From positions 1 through 19,123 of the forward strand of contig CABSHY010000007.1 of assembly GCA_902477615.1 (NCBI GenBank): a DNA stretch of 19,123 nt. The letters run 5' to 3'. Position 1 is the first letter of the stretch, and every line of letters begins with the position of its first letter. This DNA comes from an uncultured Sutterella sp. (GTDB lineage Bacteria; Pseudomonadota; Gammaproteobacteria; Burkholderiales; Burkholderiaceae_F). A program made the translations under genes and the position numbers. The notes beneath the pieces are model-generated. The model was not told the origin of the DNA, did no database searches, and saw only the letters and a program-made list of their open reading frames with translations. This document shows positions 1-7,309 of the stretch, one piece after another.

Positions 1-493
1 GATTTAATGGACAATTAATTCAGATTCAAAATTCCGAAACCTCGACTCAGTTCCAGTTGTGACGGGTTACGTTGCTTACGATTGCGGTTTTGCCAAGACA
101 ACGTTAAGTGCTCAATACTACGACGATATGAGAAAGCCTCCGTTAGCTTTTAATTCCAGTGGTGTCAATGATCAACTGAACGAAGCTTTCAAGGACTTTG
201 CATCAAAGGGCTATGGCGTGATGTTGGGAACGACGATTCCAGTGGCCGGCGGTAAATTCTTGGCCTCGGTTGGTTATGGTGACTATGAAGCCACTCTCGA
301 CGCTGGCTATGCTTTGGATGCTATCAATGTGGGTGTCGGCTATGAGTATCCGTTGAGTAAGCGTACCTTTGTTTACACGGGTGCTGGCTATACCAAGGTT
401 AAGGTCGATACGTCTGCGTCAATGGGAGTCCGGATGCCTGGTATTGAAAATAAGACCATTGAAGTTGTTTCCGGTTTGGTTCACACTTTCTAA
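1..493 (+). pseudogene. Outer-membrane porin, C-terminal part, 5'-truncated by window edge and frameshifted
   Basis: This is the 3' end of a Gram-negative general porin of the Porin_4/OmpC-like type, a trimeric beta-barrel for diffusion of small solutes. From position 59 the frame encodes alternating amphipathic strands separated by Gly/Asp/Asn turns, ending in VVSGLVHTF. A terminal Phe is the outer-membrane barrel assembly signal. No signal peptide is visible because the 5' end is outside the window. The same frame has a TAA at 5-7, so it cannot run upstream. The next frame, from position 3, reads FNGQLIQIQNSETSTQFQL and stops with TGA at 60-62. Adding one G in the ttgtgacg context at 57-64 joins the two as ...QFQLVTGYVAYD..., a natural porin strand. 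I therefore read a 1-nt deletion rather than a new GTG start at 59. A sequencing or assembly error is equally possible. Porin identity is fairly sure; the frameshift is likely. Confidence 0.68.
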
Positions 494-517
494 TTTGCTT
501 TTTAGTTAACCACTAAC

Positions 518-548
518 AAAATAGCCGAGCGTAAAACTCGGCTATTTT
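518..548. terminator. Bidirectional intrinsic terminator between porin and the GTPase gene
   Basis: A perfect 12-bp stem pairs aaaatagccgag (518-529) with ctcggctatttt (537-548) around a 7-nt loop. An A run leads in and a T run leads out, so it reads as a rho-independent terminator on both strands. It lies 25 nt after the porin stop and just past the stop of the convergent GTPase gene, and would end both transcripts. Confidence 0.85.
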
Positions 549-568
549 GATCTTGAGTCTTCCAAAGC

Positions 569-2020
569 TTATGGCGCACGATTGTAGAGCGTTTGCAACA
601 CACCACGAATCACCAAGTCCGTTGTCTTTTGATTTAATCCGTCAATCGCATCCGGCTCCGTCAATGATGTCGGATCATACTCTTCAGGTTGCTTTTTCAT
701 TTCAGCAATCACAATGTCTTTCCAGAAGGCCGGAGCTTCGCTTTCTTCCCAATAGCCGCGACCTCGACCAAAGTGAGCAACGGCTAAATAAAGCAAAATG
801 GCTTCTAACAAATAGTTTTGAAGAGCGATTTTGCTCCAAGAAACACGCGTGCCGTGCACGCCTTTGACTTGGTTATAGGCAATGGCAGCACCTGCGCCAC
901 CAATGGCGCCAATAACGGTGCCTAGAAGCGTTCCAAGGCCACCGGTTAAGCCACCCGTTGCTAAGTCCGTTGCAAGGCCGCTGGCGGCCCCTGCGCCCAC
1001 CGCGCCCACAATGGCAGCCCCCTTGGGGTTGGCAGCGGTATTGACGGTCCAGTCCGTCTTTAAACGACGCAAAATTTCGCGACGAACGCCCGCACCGTCA
1101 ATGCCATGCGTATCAATCAAGCGTTGCGTTAAAGCGCACAAACCGTCAGCTGCACGAGCTGCCAACGCATTTTTTGCGTCTTCAATGGGGCCAGCTTGGG
1201 GTTTAACAACACCTAAGCGACGCCCCCAGTCTTTGACTTGTTCCGTCAACGAATAATTGGACAGTTCTTCGTGATCAACCACCAATTGCGTCATGTAATT
1301 GGTGATGGCTTCAATGCTCGTTGAATAAACAGCACGACGTTGACGCGTCCAAGCTTCACGAAGCGCTTCATAGGTGGCTTTTTGTTCCTCGGTCAATACA
1401 TTGCCGATCGCATCAAAAAGCGCGAATTCCTGTACCCAACAACGGGCAAAGGCATCCATCGGTAAGACACTCTTAACCAACGGAAATTGCGCCATGTAGT
1501 CGTTCCATTGTGCGAGTTCTGCCTCTTCCAAATTCTTTTCACGGGGCTTGCCCATTTGGTTTAAAAGCACGATGACGGGCTTATTGATCCAAGAGAGAAT
1601 TTGCATTTCTGCGGCAACGTAAGAGCACGCTTGCGGAGACTCACTGGCGTTCACCAAATAAAGCACAACGCTACTTGTGTCACGGACGTGTTTTAAGGCG
1701 CGTTGGTTAAGCCACAATGCCTTGTTGGACATACGATCCCAGACTTCGGCTAAGAACCAACCCAAGGGGTTTGAACGGCCTTCCAAGCGTTGTGCTAAAC
1801 GAACACTGTCACCAAACCCCGGCGTATCCCACAAAACCAATTCAGAGTAACCGTCAGAGCCGCGGATAAGCACGTAGTCATCGTTGGTTTCTGTGACATG
1901 AGGACGGTCAGCCACTTCACCGATATCTCGACCCAAGAGAGTACGCGCCAGCGTCGTCTTCCCGATATTGGTGTGAGAAACCAGACTTAAGTTAATTCGC
2001 ATTGTTTGCATATCAGCCAT
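569..2020 (-). CDS. DUF3482-type GTPase of unknown function
   Basis: This is a 483-residue protein with an N-terminal TRAFAC-class GTPase domain and a DUF3482-like C-terminal half. Its biological role is not known. The P-loop is SHTNIGKTT (residues 15-23), with Ser where the first Gly of GxxxxGK[ST] usually sits. The G3 motif is DTPG (65-68). The G4 position reads NQMG (154-157) instead of NKxD, which may alter guanine specificity. Around residues 335-390 there is a Gly/Ala-rich hydrophobic stretch with many small-xxx-small spacings, resembling a membrane-inserting or oligomerising helical hairpin. The ATG at 2018-2020 is chosen because GGAAGGA stands 8 nt upstream. The gene starts 17 nt after the stop of the upstream DUF2868 gene, so the two are almost certainly one transcript. 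Family assignment is from memory of this recurring neighbour pair. Confidence 0.82.
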   Translation of the reverse strand: MADMQTMRINLSLVSHTNIGKTTLARTLLGRDIGEVADRPHVTETNDDYVLIRGSDGYSELVLWDTPGFGDSVRLAQRLEGRSNPLGWFLAEVWDRMSNKALWLNQRALKHVRDTSSVVLYLVNASESPQACSYVAAEMQILSWINKPVIVLLNQMGKPREKNLEEAELAQWNDYMAQFPLVKSVLPMDAFARCWVQEFALFDAIGNVLTEEQKATYEALREAWTRQRRAVYSTSIEAITNYMTQLVVDHEELSNYSLTEQVKDWGRRLGVVKPQAGPIEDAKNALAARAADGLCALTQRLIDTHGIDGAGVRREILRRLKTDWTVNTAANPKGAAIVGAVGAGAASGLATDLATGGLTGGLGTLLGTVIGAIGGAGAAIAYNQVKGVHGTRVSWSKIALQNYLLEAILLYLAVAHFGRGRGYWEESEAPAFWKDIVIAEMKKQPEEYDPTSLTEPDAIDGLNQKTTDLVIRGVLQTLYNRAP

Positions 2021-2037
2021 GACACATGTCCTTCCAA

Positions 2038-3489
2038 TTAAGCCACTTGCCCGCAGGCTTTCTTTAATTCGTCTTGCGTTTGTTGATCGGGTTTAAGTCC
2101 TGAGTGATAAAACACCACCGGAACCTTGGCACTTTCAGCAAATTCTTTCCAAAGGTCTTGACGCATTTGAATACGATCGGCGAAGTCGCCGAAACGCGTG
2201 ATGTAACCGCCCATATCGACTAAGAGCAAAACTCTGGCTTTACCGACTTTTGCTTTGATGAGTTCCACCGTGTGGCCTTGCACTTCATGTTCGGGCGTCG
2301 TGGTGCCGTTCATCAAAATCCACACTTGTTGCGCCGTGCCTGATGCTTCAAGCGTCAAGGGCGCCTCTTCAGCGGCAAAATCCAACGTGTGATTACGGAC
2401 TTCAGCCAAGTTAAAACCTAAGCTTTCGGCAAGACGGTAAGCCGTTTCAATGGCGCTTTGATTGCTGTTGGTATCAGGAATCATCAAATCGAGATTAAGC
2501 TCTTCCGCACGCCAGGCCTTCAAAATGTCTTGGTAGTAACGATCTTCCAAATCCAACGGATAGTTTTTCGTGAGTTTCGAGATCGCAATCGTGTGCTTGA
2601 AAACCAAAAGTAAACGGGGAATGACGACAAAGAAGCAAAGCATCACGATGATGCGCAAAAGCCAAAGGCTTGCGGAGACTTCAACGCCACTCATCGCTAA
2701 GCGGTCAAAGCGCAAATTCGCCACTTCCAAAATGTTGGGCATGGGGCCTAAGAAATTCGTAAAGAACCCGTAGGTGACCATGATGAGTTGGTAGACAATT
2801 TCGGGGCTTTCTGCCAACCACGTACTTTCCCAACCCACGGTATAGGCCGTTCCGATCCCGCGAAGTAAAACGCTCACGATCATGCCGACCACAAAACCCA
2901 ATGCGGCCAAGTGGAAAGCACGAGCCGTGAATTCCGTTAAAAACGGTGCCATTAATTGACCAAGCGTTTTCGCCTTATCTAAGGACTTCGTAAGAATATT
3001 TTTTTGTAAGAACGAAAAGCTTTGACGAATGCCTAAGAAGTCGCGACGTTTGTCTTCACGAAAGCCCGAAATGAAAAGGGCTAAGTAGACCACAATGTTC
3101 CAAAGCAAGATGCCAAAAAAGGGCAACGACAAGAGGTTGATGCGAGAGCCGGTGCTGGCAAACTGATCGGTTAAAAGGCCCGCTAAAAGCGCAATCGCAA
3201 ATAACCCCCATGTTAACCAGGCAGGAGGAACGAGTTTGACCGTTGAGGCTTTAATCGAAGGGTTCTTCGCCTCAATCATCTTTTTAGCGATACGGGCGCG
3301 AGCAATGAGGAAGGTGGCAATGTCAGCACCTTCACCGACCGCAAGCGAGGCTTGGCGCGTCGCACGATTGGCGTCACTACTTTCCCATGACAAAGTGGGG
3401 GTTTGCTCAAGCATTTTGTCTTGAGTCACCAACTCCGTATCAGTGACGGAAAACTTTCCGTTGGGGACGTTTGAATAGGGTTCGCTCAT
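2038..3489 (-). CDS. DUF2868-type inner-membrane protein of unknown function
   Basis: This 483-residue protein matches what I recall of the DUF2868 family, which often sits directly upstream of a DUF3482 GTPase, as here. The first 85 residues are soluble and charged. Strongly hydrophobic segments lie at about 91-108, 117-142, 191-211 and 273-297, with a weaker one near 230-248, giving four or five membrane passes. The last 180 residues look like a cytoplasmic alpha/beta domain, with hydrophobic strands such as QVWILMNG and RVLLLVDMGG. That region could bind or regulate the partner GTPase, but this is inference. The start ATG has no convincing Shine-Dalgarno sequence. No terminator separates it from thiE 99 nt upstream, so readthrough from the thi genes is possible. 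No enzymatic motif is recognised. Confidence 0.8.
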   Translation of the reverse strand: MSEPYSNVPNGKFSVTDTELVTQDKMLEQTPTLSWESSDANRATRQASLAVGEGADIATFLIARARIAKKMIEAKNPSIKASTVKLVPPAWLTWGLFAIALLAGLLTDQFASTGSRINLLSLPFFGILLWNIVVYLALFISGFREDKRRDFLGIRQSFSFLQKNILTKSLDKAKTLGQLMAPFLTEFTARAFHLAALGFVVGMIVSVLLRGIGTAYTVGWESTWLAESPEIVYQLIMVTYGFFTNFLGPMPNILEVANLRFDRLAMSGVEVSASLWLLRIIVMLCFFVVIPRLLLVFKHTIAISKLTKNYPLDLEDRYYQDILKAWRAEELNLDLMIPDTNSNQSAIETAYRLAESLGFNLAEVRNHTLDFAAEEAPLTLEASGTAQQVWILMNGTTTPEHEVQGHTVELIKAKVGKARVLLLVDMGGYITRFGDFADRIQMRQDLWKEFAESAKVPVVFYHSGLKPDQQTQDELKKACGQVA

Positions 3490-3588
3490 GGCGTTTTTAT
3501 TGTCTGAATAGAAAAAACAAAATACCTAGTAATTGTACCGACAAACCATGCACGAAAAACACGTTAAAAGCACTGAATTTGTGAGAAG

Positions 3589-4224
3589 TTATGCTTCGTC
3601 CCATAGGGTTCGTAATTCTCGAGTGGCTTCATAAGGAGAGGGTTGTCCGCAAATGGCAGAAACCACTGCAATCCCTTGGGCTTTCGCCTTCACTAACGCA
3701 GGGATGTGTTGAGCTTTCACGCTACCGATGGCAACGCAGGGAACAGGGCTTGCTTCAGAGAGCTTTTGAAAGCCATCAAGTCCCACAGGAGCCGCGGCAT
3801 CTTTTTTGGTCGTTGTCGCAAAAATCGGACCAATGCCCACGTAGTCAACAACGCTTGGATCAACAACGCGCATTTCGTCCATCGTGTTGATGGAAAGCCC
3901 CACGATTTTTTCGGGGCCCACTAATTCACGAACCTTTTCAACGGGGAGGTCTTTTTGACCCACGTGCACGCCATCGGCATCCATTGCCAACGCCACATCC
4001 ACGTGATCGTTAATGATGAGTTTAGTATCAAAGGGTTCAAGCGCCTTTTTTAGTTCAGCAGCACACTCAAAATATTGACGTTTTTTCCAATCGGGTGCTC
4101 TTAATTGCACCAACGTAGCACCGGCTTTGGCTGCTTCAACGGCGGTTTCCACCATACCGAAAGAAGCGGTTAAATCAGGGTCTAAAACTAAGTAAATGCT
4201 GTAGTCAACAAGGGGCTTGGCCAT
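3589..4224 (-). CDS. thiE: Thiamine-phosphate synthase (ThiE)
   Basis: A 211-residue TIM-barrel enzyme that joins HMP pyrophosphate to thiazole phosphate (THZ-P) to make thiamine phosphate in the cytosol. Family motifs appear in order: VQLRAPDWKKR (39-49), INDHVDVALAMDADGVHVGQ (71-90), GLS (109-111), DYVGIGPIFATTTKKD (127-142) and the phosphate-binding AIGS (165-168) and VVSAI (187-191). The usual QLREK-type motif is altered to QLRAP, and the rest is conventional. The length is normal. It starts 2 nt after the stop of the thiM remnant, with AAGGAAA upstream, so the two form an operon. With thiM disrupted, ThiE would depend on thiazole phosphate made de novo elsewhere in the genome. No TPP riboswitch is apparent upstream. 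Confidence 0.93.
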   Translation of the reverse strand: MAKPLVDYSIYLVLDPDLTASFGMVETAVEAAKAGATLVQLRAPDWKKRQYFECAAELKKALEPFDTKLIINDHVDVALAMDADGVHVGQKDLPVEKVRELVGPEKIVGLSINTMDEMRVVDPSVVDYVGIGPIFATTTKKDAAAPVGLDGFQKLSEASPVPCVAIGSVKAQHIPALVKAKAQGIAVVSAICGQPSPYEATRELRTLWDEA

Positions 4225-4691
4225 TGCTATTTTCCTTGTGTGATTTGGTAGAGGGCGTCCAAGTAAGCAACGTGGAAACTTCCCGGGCCTTTGGATTCCT
4301 TAAAAGCGATTTCTTCGGCGCGCTTGGCAAGCATCAAGGCGGCAGCTGTGGCTGTGAGGGGACAGGGGCATGCTGCACAAAAAGCAGCCACCAAAGCTGA
4401 TAGTGAGCAACCCGTCCCCACTACCAACGTTGCCATCACGTGGCCGCCTGGGATTCCAATGACGTCTTCTCCATCCGTTACAAAGTCAGACGCTCCCGTC
4501 ACCGCTACAACGCATCCTACTTTTTGAGCAAGTTTTCTGGCTGCTGAAATAGCATTGACGCTGTCATCTAAACTGTCAACGCCTTTACCGCCGGCAGAGG
4601 CTCCGACAATGGCCATAATTTCACTGGCATTACCGCGAACAACGGTGGGACGCAAACGAAGGAGTCGGTCAATCACATCGTCTCGCCAAGG

Positions 4692-4742
4692 TAAAACGCC
4701 TGCCGTTCAAAGCATGATTGCTGCCATTTAAAACGCCTGCCG
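4692..4742. repeat. 14-bp direct repeat bounding the thiM insertion
   Basis: The sequence taaaacgcctgccg occurs at 4692-4705 and again at 4729-4742, so the repeat unit is exactly 37 nt. The unit length is not a multiple of three and accounts for the thiM frameshift. Loss of one unit by slipped-strand deletion would restore the reading frame. Confidence 0.95.
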
Positions 4743-4813
4743 CGACCGGGTCAAGCACCCACGGTTTTTTCTCTTCATTGGCGGTTTCAATGGCAGCAAT
4801 CATGCTTTGAACG
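4704..4813. repeat. 25-bp perfect inverted repeat within thiM
   Basis: Positions 4704-4728 are the exact reverse complement of 4789-4813 over 25 nt, with 60 nt between the arms. The arm at 4789-4813 is native coding sequence for a QSMIAAIE-like stretch of ThiM. The arm at 4704-4728 lies inside the inserted unit. This marks the native arm as the template for the insertion, copied in inverted orientation. Confidence 0.95.
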
Positions 4814-5148
4814 CGCTCGGGGAAAATCGTGCCGACGTTGACTAAAAGCGTACTGGCAATGCGAGCGAAATCGACACACTCTTCTTCGGCAATGATCATT
4901 GCAGGCGACGCACCGCTTGCAAGCAACACATCGGCCGTGATTTCTTGAACGACATCATTGGTCATGCAGTGAACGAGCGGCCGGATACTCGTCATGCGGG
5001 TGACTAATTGGGTAAAGTCAGAATGAGAAAGCGTTGCGTATTGAGACATTTTGATGCACAAAATAAGTTCAGAACCCTATGAGTATAGACAGATTGCCTC
5101 AAAAGATACGCTAGAATTTTCGAAACTCACCAAAAATGAAAAAGAATT

Positions 5149-5820
5149 ATGCTCATTTACCCTCAGTTTGACCCCGTTGCCATTTCCATTGGCCCCTTAT
5201 CCATCCGCTGGTACGGATTAATGTACTTGGTGGGTTTTGCGCTTTTTTGGCTTTTAGGCACGTGGCGTGCAAAACGTGATGCTTGGCGAGATCTTACGGC
5301 AGAAGACGTGGAAGAACTTCTCTTTGTGGGAGTTCTTGGGGTGATTTTGGGCGGTCGTCTTGGTTATTGCTTCTTTTATCAACCCGAATGGTTTATCACA
5401 CACCCCTTAGACATCATTCGTGTTTGGGACGGTGGGATGAGTGCACACGGTGGCGTGTTGGGTGTGATTGTGGCGATGTTTTATTTTGCTAAGACTCGTG
5501 AAAAATCGTTTTTAAAGATTGCCGACTTTGTGACACCTTTGGTGCCCCTTGGACTTTTCTTTGGTCGAATCGGCAACTTCATCAATGGTGAATTGTGGGG
5601 ACGTGTGAGTTCTCCCGATTACGTCTTTGCCATGATTTTCCCGCATGCACAAGATTGGTTGCCGCGTCACCCGTCGCAGCTTTATGAAGCCGGTCTCGAA
5701 GGTTTGTTGCTCTTTGTGTTTTTGTGGCTCTATTCCATAAGTCCCCGTAAAGATGGGCGCGTGGCCGCACTCTTTTGTTTGGGCTACGGCGTGGCGCGTT
5801 TCTTTTTGGAATTTTTCTGA
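5149..5820 (+). CDS. lgt: Prolipoprotein diacylglyceryl transferase (Lgt), truncated by an in-frame TGA
   Basis: Lgt is an inner-membrane enzyme that moves diacylglycerol from phosphatidylglycerol to the lipobox Cys of prolipoproteins. The 223-residue product has several hydrophobic segments, the HGG motif (H100) and the Lgt signature RIGNFINGELWGR (140-152). It also has HPSQLYE (174-180) and R217/E221 in ARFFLEFF, equivalent to E. coli R239 and E243. Codon 224, at 5818-5820, is TGA where the family has Arg (FFREPD-like), explained by a single CGA to TGA change. The frame continues for 39 more sense codons with typical C-terminal Lgt sequence to a TAA at 5938-5940, giving a normal 263 codons. 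The shortened protein lacks the last membrane helix. It could be inactive, partly active, read through, or a sequencing error. The ATG has only a weak AAAAGA-type ribosome site. It is divergent from thiM and convergent with queH. Confidence 0.92.
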   Translation: MLIYPQFDPVAISIGPLSIRWYGLMYLVGFALFWLLGTWRAKRDAWRDLTAEDVEELLFVGVLGVILGGRLGYCFFYQPEWFITHPLDIIRVWDGGMSAHGGVLGVIVAMFYFAKTREKSFLKIADFVTPLVPLGLFFGRIGNFINGELWGRVSSPDYVFAMIFPHAQDWLPRHPSQLYEAGLEGLLLFVFLWLYSISPRKDGRVAALFCLGYGVARFFLEFF

Positions 5821-5940
5821 GAACCGGACCCTTTCTTGGGCCTTCAGGCCTTGGGTTTAAGTCAAGGCCAATGGCTCTCAATTCCGATGATTTTCTTGGG
5901 ACTTGCTGTTTTGTTTTGGCCAAGTAAGACGAACAATTAA
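5821..5940 (+). other. In-frame 3' remnant of lgt beyond the premature stop
   Basis: The sequence continues in the lgt frame as EPDPFLGLQALGL, then QWLSIPMIFLGLAVLFWP and TAA. This matches the conserved tail of Lgt (REPD, GQxLSIPM, final transmembrane helix). There is no internal start with a ribosome site, so it is not a separate gene. It shows that only one codon blocks a full-length product. The final TAA overlaps the TAA of queH on the other strand. Confidence 0.9.
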
Positions 5941-6530
5941 ATCTCAATAGGACACGCTTGAGTCATCAGGCGTTTAATCTCTTCGGGTTCTAACCGTTGC
6001 ATAGAAAATTCACAACCACAATACAGTTGGTTGTAAAAGTCGTTTTCTTTTAAAAGTTCATTGCGACGCTGTTGAAGTCCACCTTTTCGCCAATTGCGAT
6101 CCCACCATTGGGTTTCAGGGTAAAGGCTTTGCGCCAAAAGCCCAGCTTCATTGATTTGCTCTAAACTTTTCCAACGACTGCTTGCAAGCGTTGTCGTGAA
6201 AAGCGTAATCCCTTCACGCTTTGCCACTTTTGCGGTTTCTGTTAGTCGTAAGTTAAAACAGATTTGGCAACGAGAACCACGTTCAGGTTGCATTTCGTGG
6301 CCCTTAACAGCTTCTCGCCATGCGGCCTGATCATAGTCGCCATCAGTCACACGTAACCCTTTTTCTTTGGCATAACGCGTGAGTTCATTTTTACGGATCA
6401 AGTATTCGGTTTCCGGAAAAATGTTCGGATTGAAATAAAAAAGCGTCGGGCGATAGTCGTTGGCAAGCATCCACTCTAAAATGGCAGACGAACAAGGGGC
6501 ACAACAACAATGAAGTAAAACGTCTTGCAT
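5937..6530 (-). CDS. queH: Epoxyqueuosine reductase QueH
   Basis: QueH (formerly DUF208) performs the last step of queuosine synthesis, reducing epoxyqueuosine to queuosine at tRNA position 34 with an iron-sulfur cluster. It is non-homologous to QueG. The 197-residue product shows the family's Cys pattern: HCCCAPCSS (7-15), ERGSRCQICFNLR (83-95) and YCGCEFS (170-176). It also has the NPNIFPETEY substrate-region motif (34-43). The length is normal for short proteobacterial members. The stop overlaps the natural stop of lgt tail to tail. The upstream region is shared with divergent yggS. The ribosome site is weak, but the start is fixed by the conserved N terminus just before the CCC motif. Confidence 0.93.
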   Translation of the reverse strand: MQDVLLHCCCAPCSSAILEWMLANDYRPTLFYFNPNIFPETEYLIRKNELTRYAKEKGLRVTDGDYDQAAWREAVKGHEMQPERGSRCQICFNLRLTETAKVAKREGITLFTTTLASSRWKSLEQINEAGLLAQSLYPETQWWDRNWRKGGLQQRRNELLKENDFYNQLYCGCEFSMQRLEPEEIKRLMTQACPIEI

Positions 6531-6541
6531 AGCTCAAATCT

Positions 6542-6569
6542 TTGCTGTAACTTCTAAGGATTGTATACG
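6542..6569 (+). promoter_or_regulatory. Candidate sigma-70 promoter for yggS
   Basis: TTGCTG (6542-6547) and TATACG (6564-6569) are 16 bp apart in the 70-bp gap between divergent queH and yggS, about 30 bp before the yggS ATG. Both are partial matches to -35 and -10 consensus, and TACAAT occurs on the other strand at nearly the same place for queH. This is by eye only. Confidence 0.35.
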
Positions 6570-6600
6570 AGCGTTTTCTTCTTGGAAAAGAAAGGCAAAA

Positions 6601-7299
6601 ATGAGCATTACGGAAAACTTAACACGCATTCGCGCAGACGTTGAAAGCGCCGCCCAAGGGCGAGACGTTACGCTTTTGGCTGTGAGTAAAACTTTTGGCG
6701 TGGACGCTATTGACGAGGCGATTGCCGCCGGTCAACGTGCGTTTGGTGAAAACTACGTTCAAGAGGGCGTAGAAAAGGTTAAGTACTTCAAAGTCAAGTA
6801 TCCAGAGATGGATATTGAGTGGCACATGATTGGTCCGCTTCAATCCAACAAAACCCGTTTAGTCGCAGAGCATTTTGATTGGGTGCAAAGCGTCGATCGT
6901 GAAAAGATTGCCAAGCGCTTATCGGAGCAACGCCCGGAAGGCTTGCCCGACTTAAATATTCTCATCGAAGTCAATGTGGATTTGGAAGACTCCAAAAGTG
7001 GTGTTGAAATCGATGAGGTGGAAGAGCTCTTAGCCAAATTGGTAACGCTTCCCCGAATTAAAGTGCGCGGCTTAATGTGCATTCCGAATCCCAATTTGCC
7101 GATCGCATCGACCCTTTTGGCTTTCCGTAAAATGAAAGCATTGTTTGAATCGTTAAAAATGAAGGGCTTTGATTTGGACGTTCTTTCCATGGGGATGAGT
7201 TCAGACTTTGTCGAAGCGATTCAAGAAGGCGCAACAGTGGTCCGTGTGGGATCGGCCATTTTCGGTGCTCGTGACTATTCAAAAAAATTAACGAAATAA
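6601..7299 (+). CDS. yggS: PLP homeostasis protein, YggS/PLPBP family
   Basis: A 232-residue, single-domain TIM-barrel protein that binds pyridoxal 5'-phosphate and helps keep B6 vitamers and amino/keto acid pools balanced; no catalytic activity is established for the family. Signature segments are LLAVSKTF (25-32) with the PLP-binding Lys30, AFGENYVQE (47-55), WHMIGPLQSNK (78-88), GLMCIPNP and SMGMSSDFVEAIQEGATVVR near the C terminus, which holds the phosphate. AAAGG precedes the ATG. Its stop lies 10 nt before the proC start. The yggS-proC pair is widespread in proteobacteria, so the context supports the call. Confidence 0.95.
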   Translation: MSITENLTRIRADVESAAQGRDVTLLAVSKTFGVDAIDEAIAAGQRAFGENYVQEGVEKVKYFKVKYPEMDIEWHMIGPLQSNKTRLVAEHFDWVQSVDREKIAKRLSEQRPEGLPDLNILIEVNVDLEDSKSGVEIDEVEELLAKLVTLPRIKVRGLMCIPNPNLPIASTLLAFRKMKALFESLKMKGFDLDVLSMGMSSDFVEAIQEGATVVRVGSAIFGARDYSKKLTK

Positions 7300-7309
7300 G
7301 GTGACAAAG

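Larger units (their letters stand above)
4227..5049 (-). pseudogene. thiM: Hydroxyethylthiazole kinase (ThiM), disrupted by a 37-bp insertion
   Basis: ThiM phosphorylates salvaged 5-(2-hydroxyethyl)-4-methylthiazole for thiamin synthesis. The N-terminal half, read from the ATG at 5047-5049, has RPLVHCMTNDVVQ, GASPAM and PWVLDPVAAGVL, then goes out of phase and ends at 4669. The C-terminal half continues in another frame with RGNASEIMA, VVAVTGASDFVTDG and the catalytic VVGTGCSLSALVAA. Removing 37 nt, equivalently 4692-4728 or 4706-4742, restores one frame reading DPVAAGVLPWRDDVIDRLL, which aligns without gaps to E. coli ThiM as I remember it. The two halves would otherwise be ORFs at 4669-5061 and 4227-4676. 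A TTG at 5061 could extend the N terminus, but the ATG at 5049 fits the family better. The gene is presumably inactive unless the repeat collapses. Confidence 0.92.

Noticed and set aside
59..493. A complete small 144-residue outer-membrane protein starting at GTG 59
   Set aside because: It has no signal peptide and no ribosome site, and porin-like coding continues upstream in the adjacent frame, so it is the tail of a larger gene.
569..1256. Plus-strand open frames at 547-867 and 882-1256
   Set aside because: They lie opposite the GTPase gene, lack translation signals, and the Ala/Pro-rich translation of the second is the reverse of the Gly/Ala-rich segment of the GTPase.
4691..4813. A miniature transposon or IS remnant in thiM because of the inverted and direct repeats
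   Set aside because: The inverted arm is a copy of thiM itself, and the direct repeat is native thiM sequence. No foreign sequence remains, so local template switching explains it better.
5050..5148. TPP riboswitch in front of thiM
   Set aside because: Thiamin genes often carry one, but the gap to lgt is only about 100 bp and I see no CUGAGA or downstream conserved core on the minus strand.
5818..5820. TGA recoded as a sense codon (alternative genetic code or selenocysteine)
   Set aside because: Trp is encoded by TGG throughout the window and no other gene needs TGA as sense. The expected residue is Arg, not Trp or Sec. A point mutation or error is simpler.
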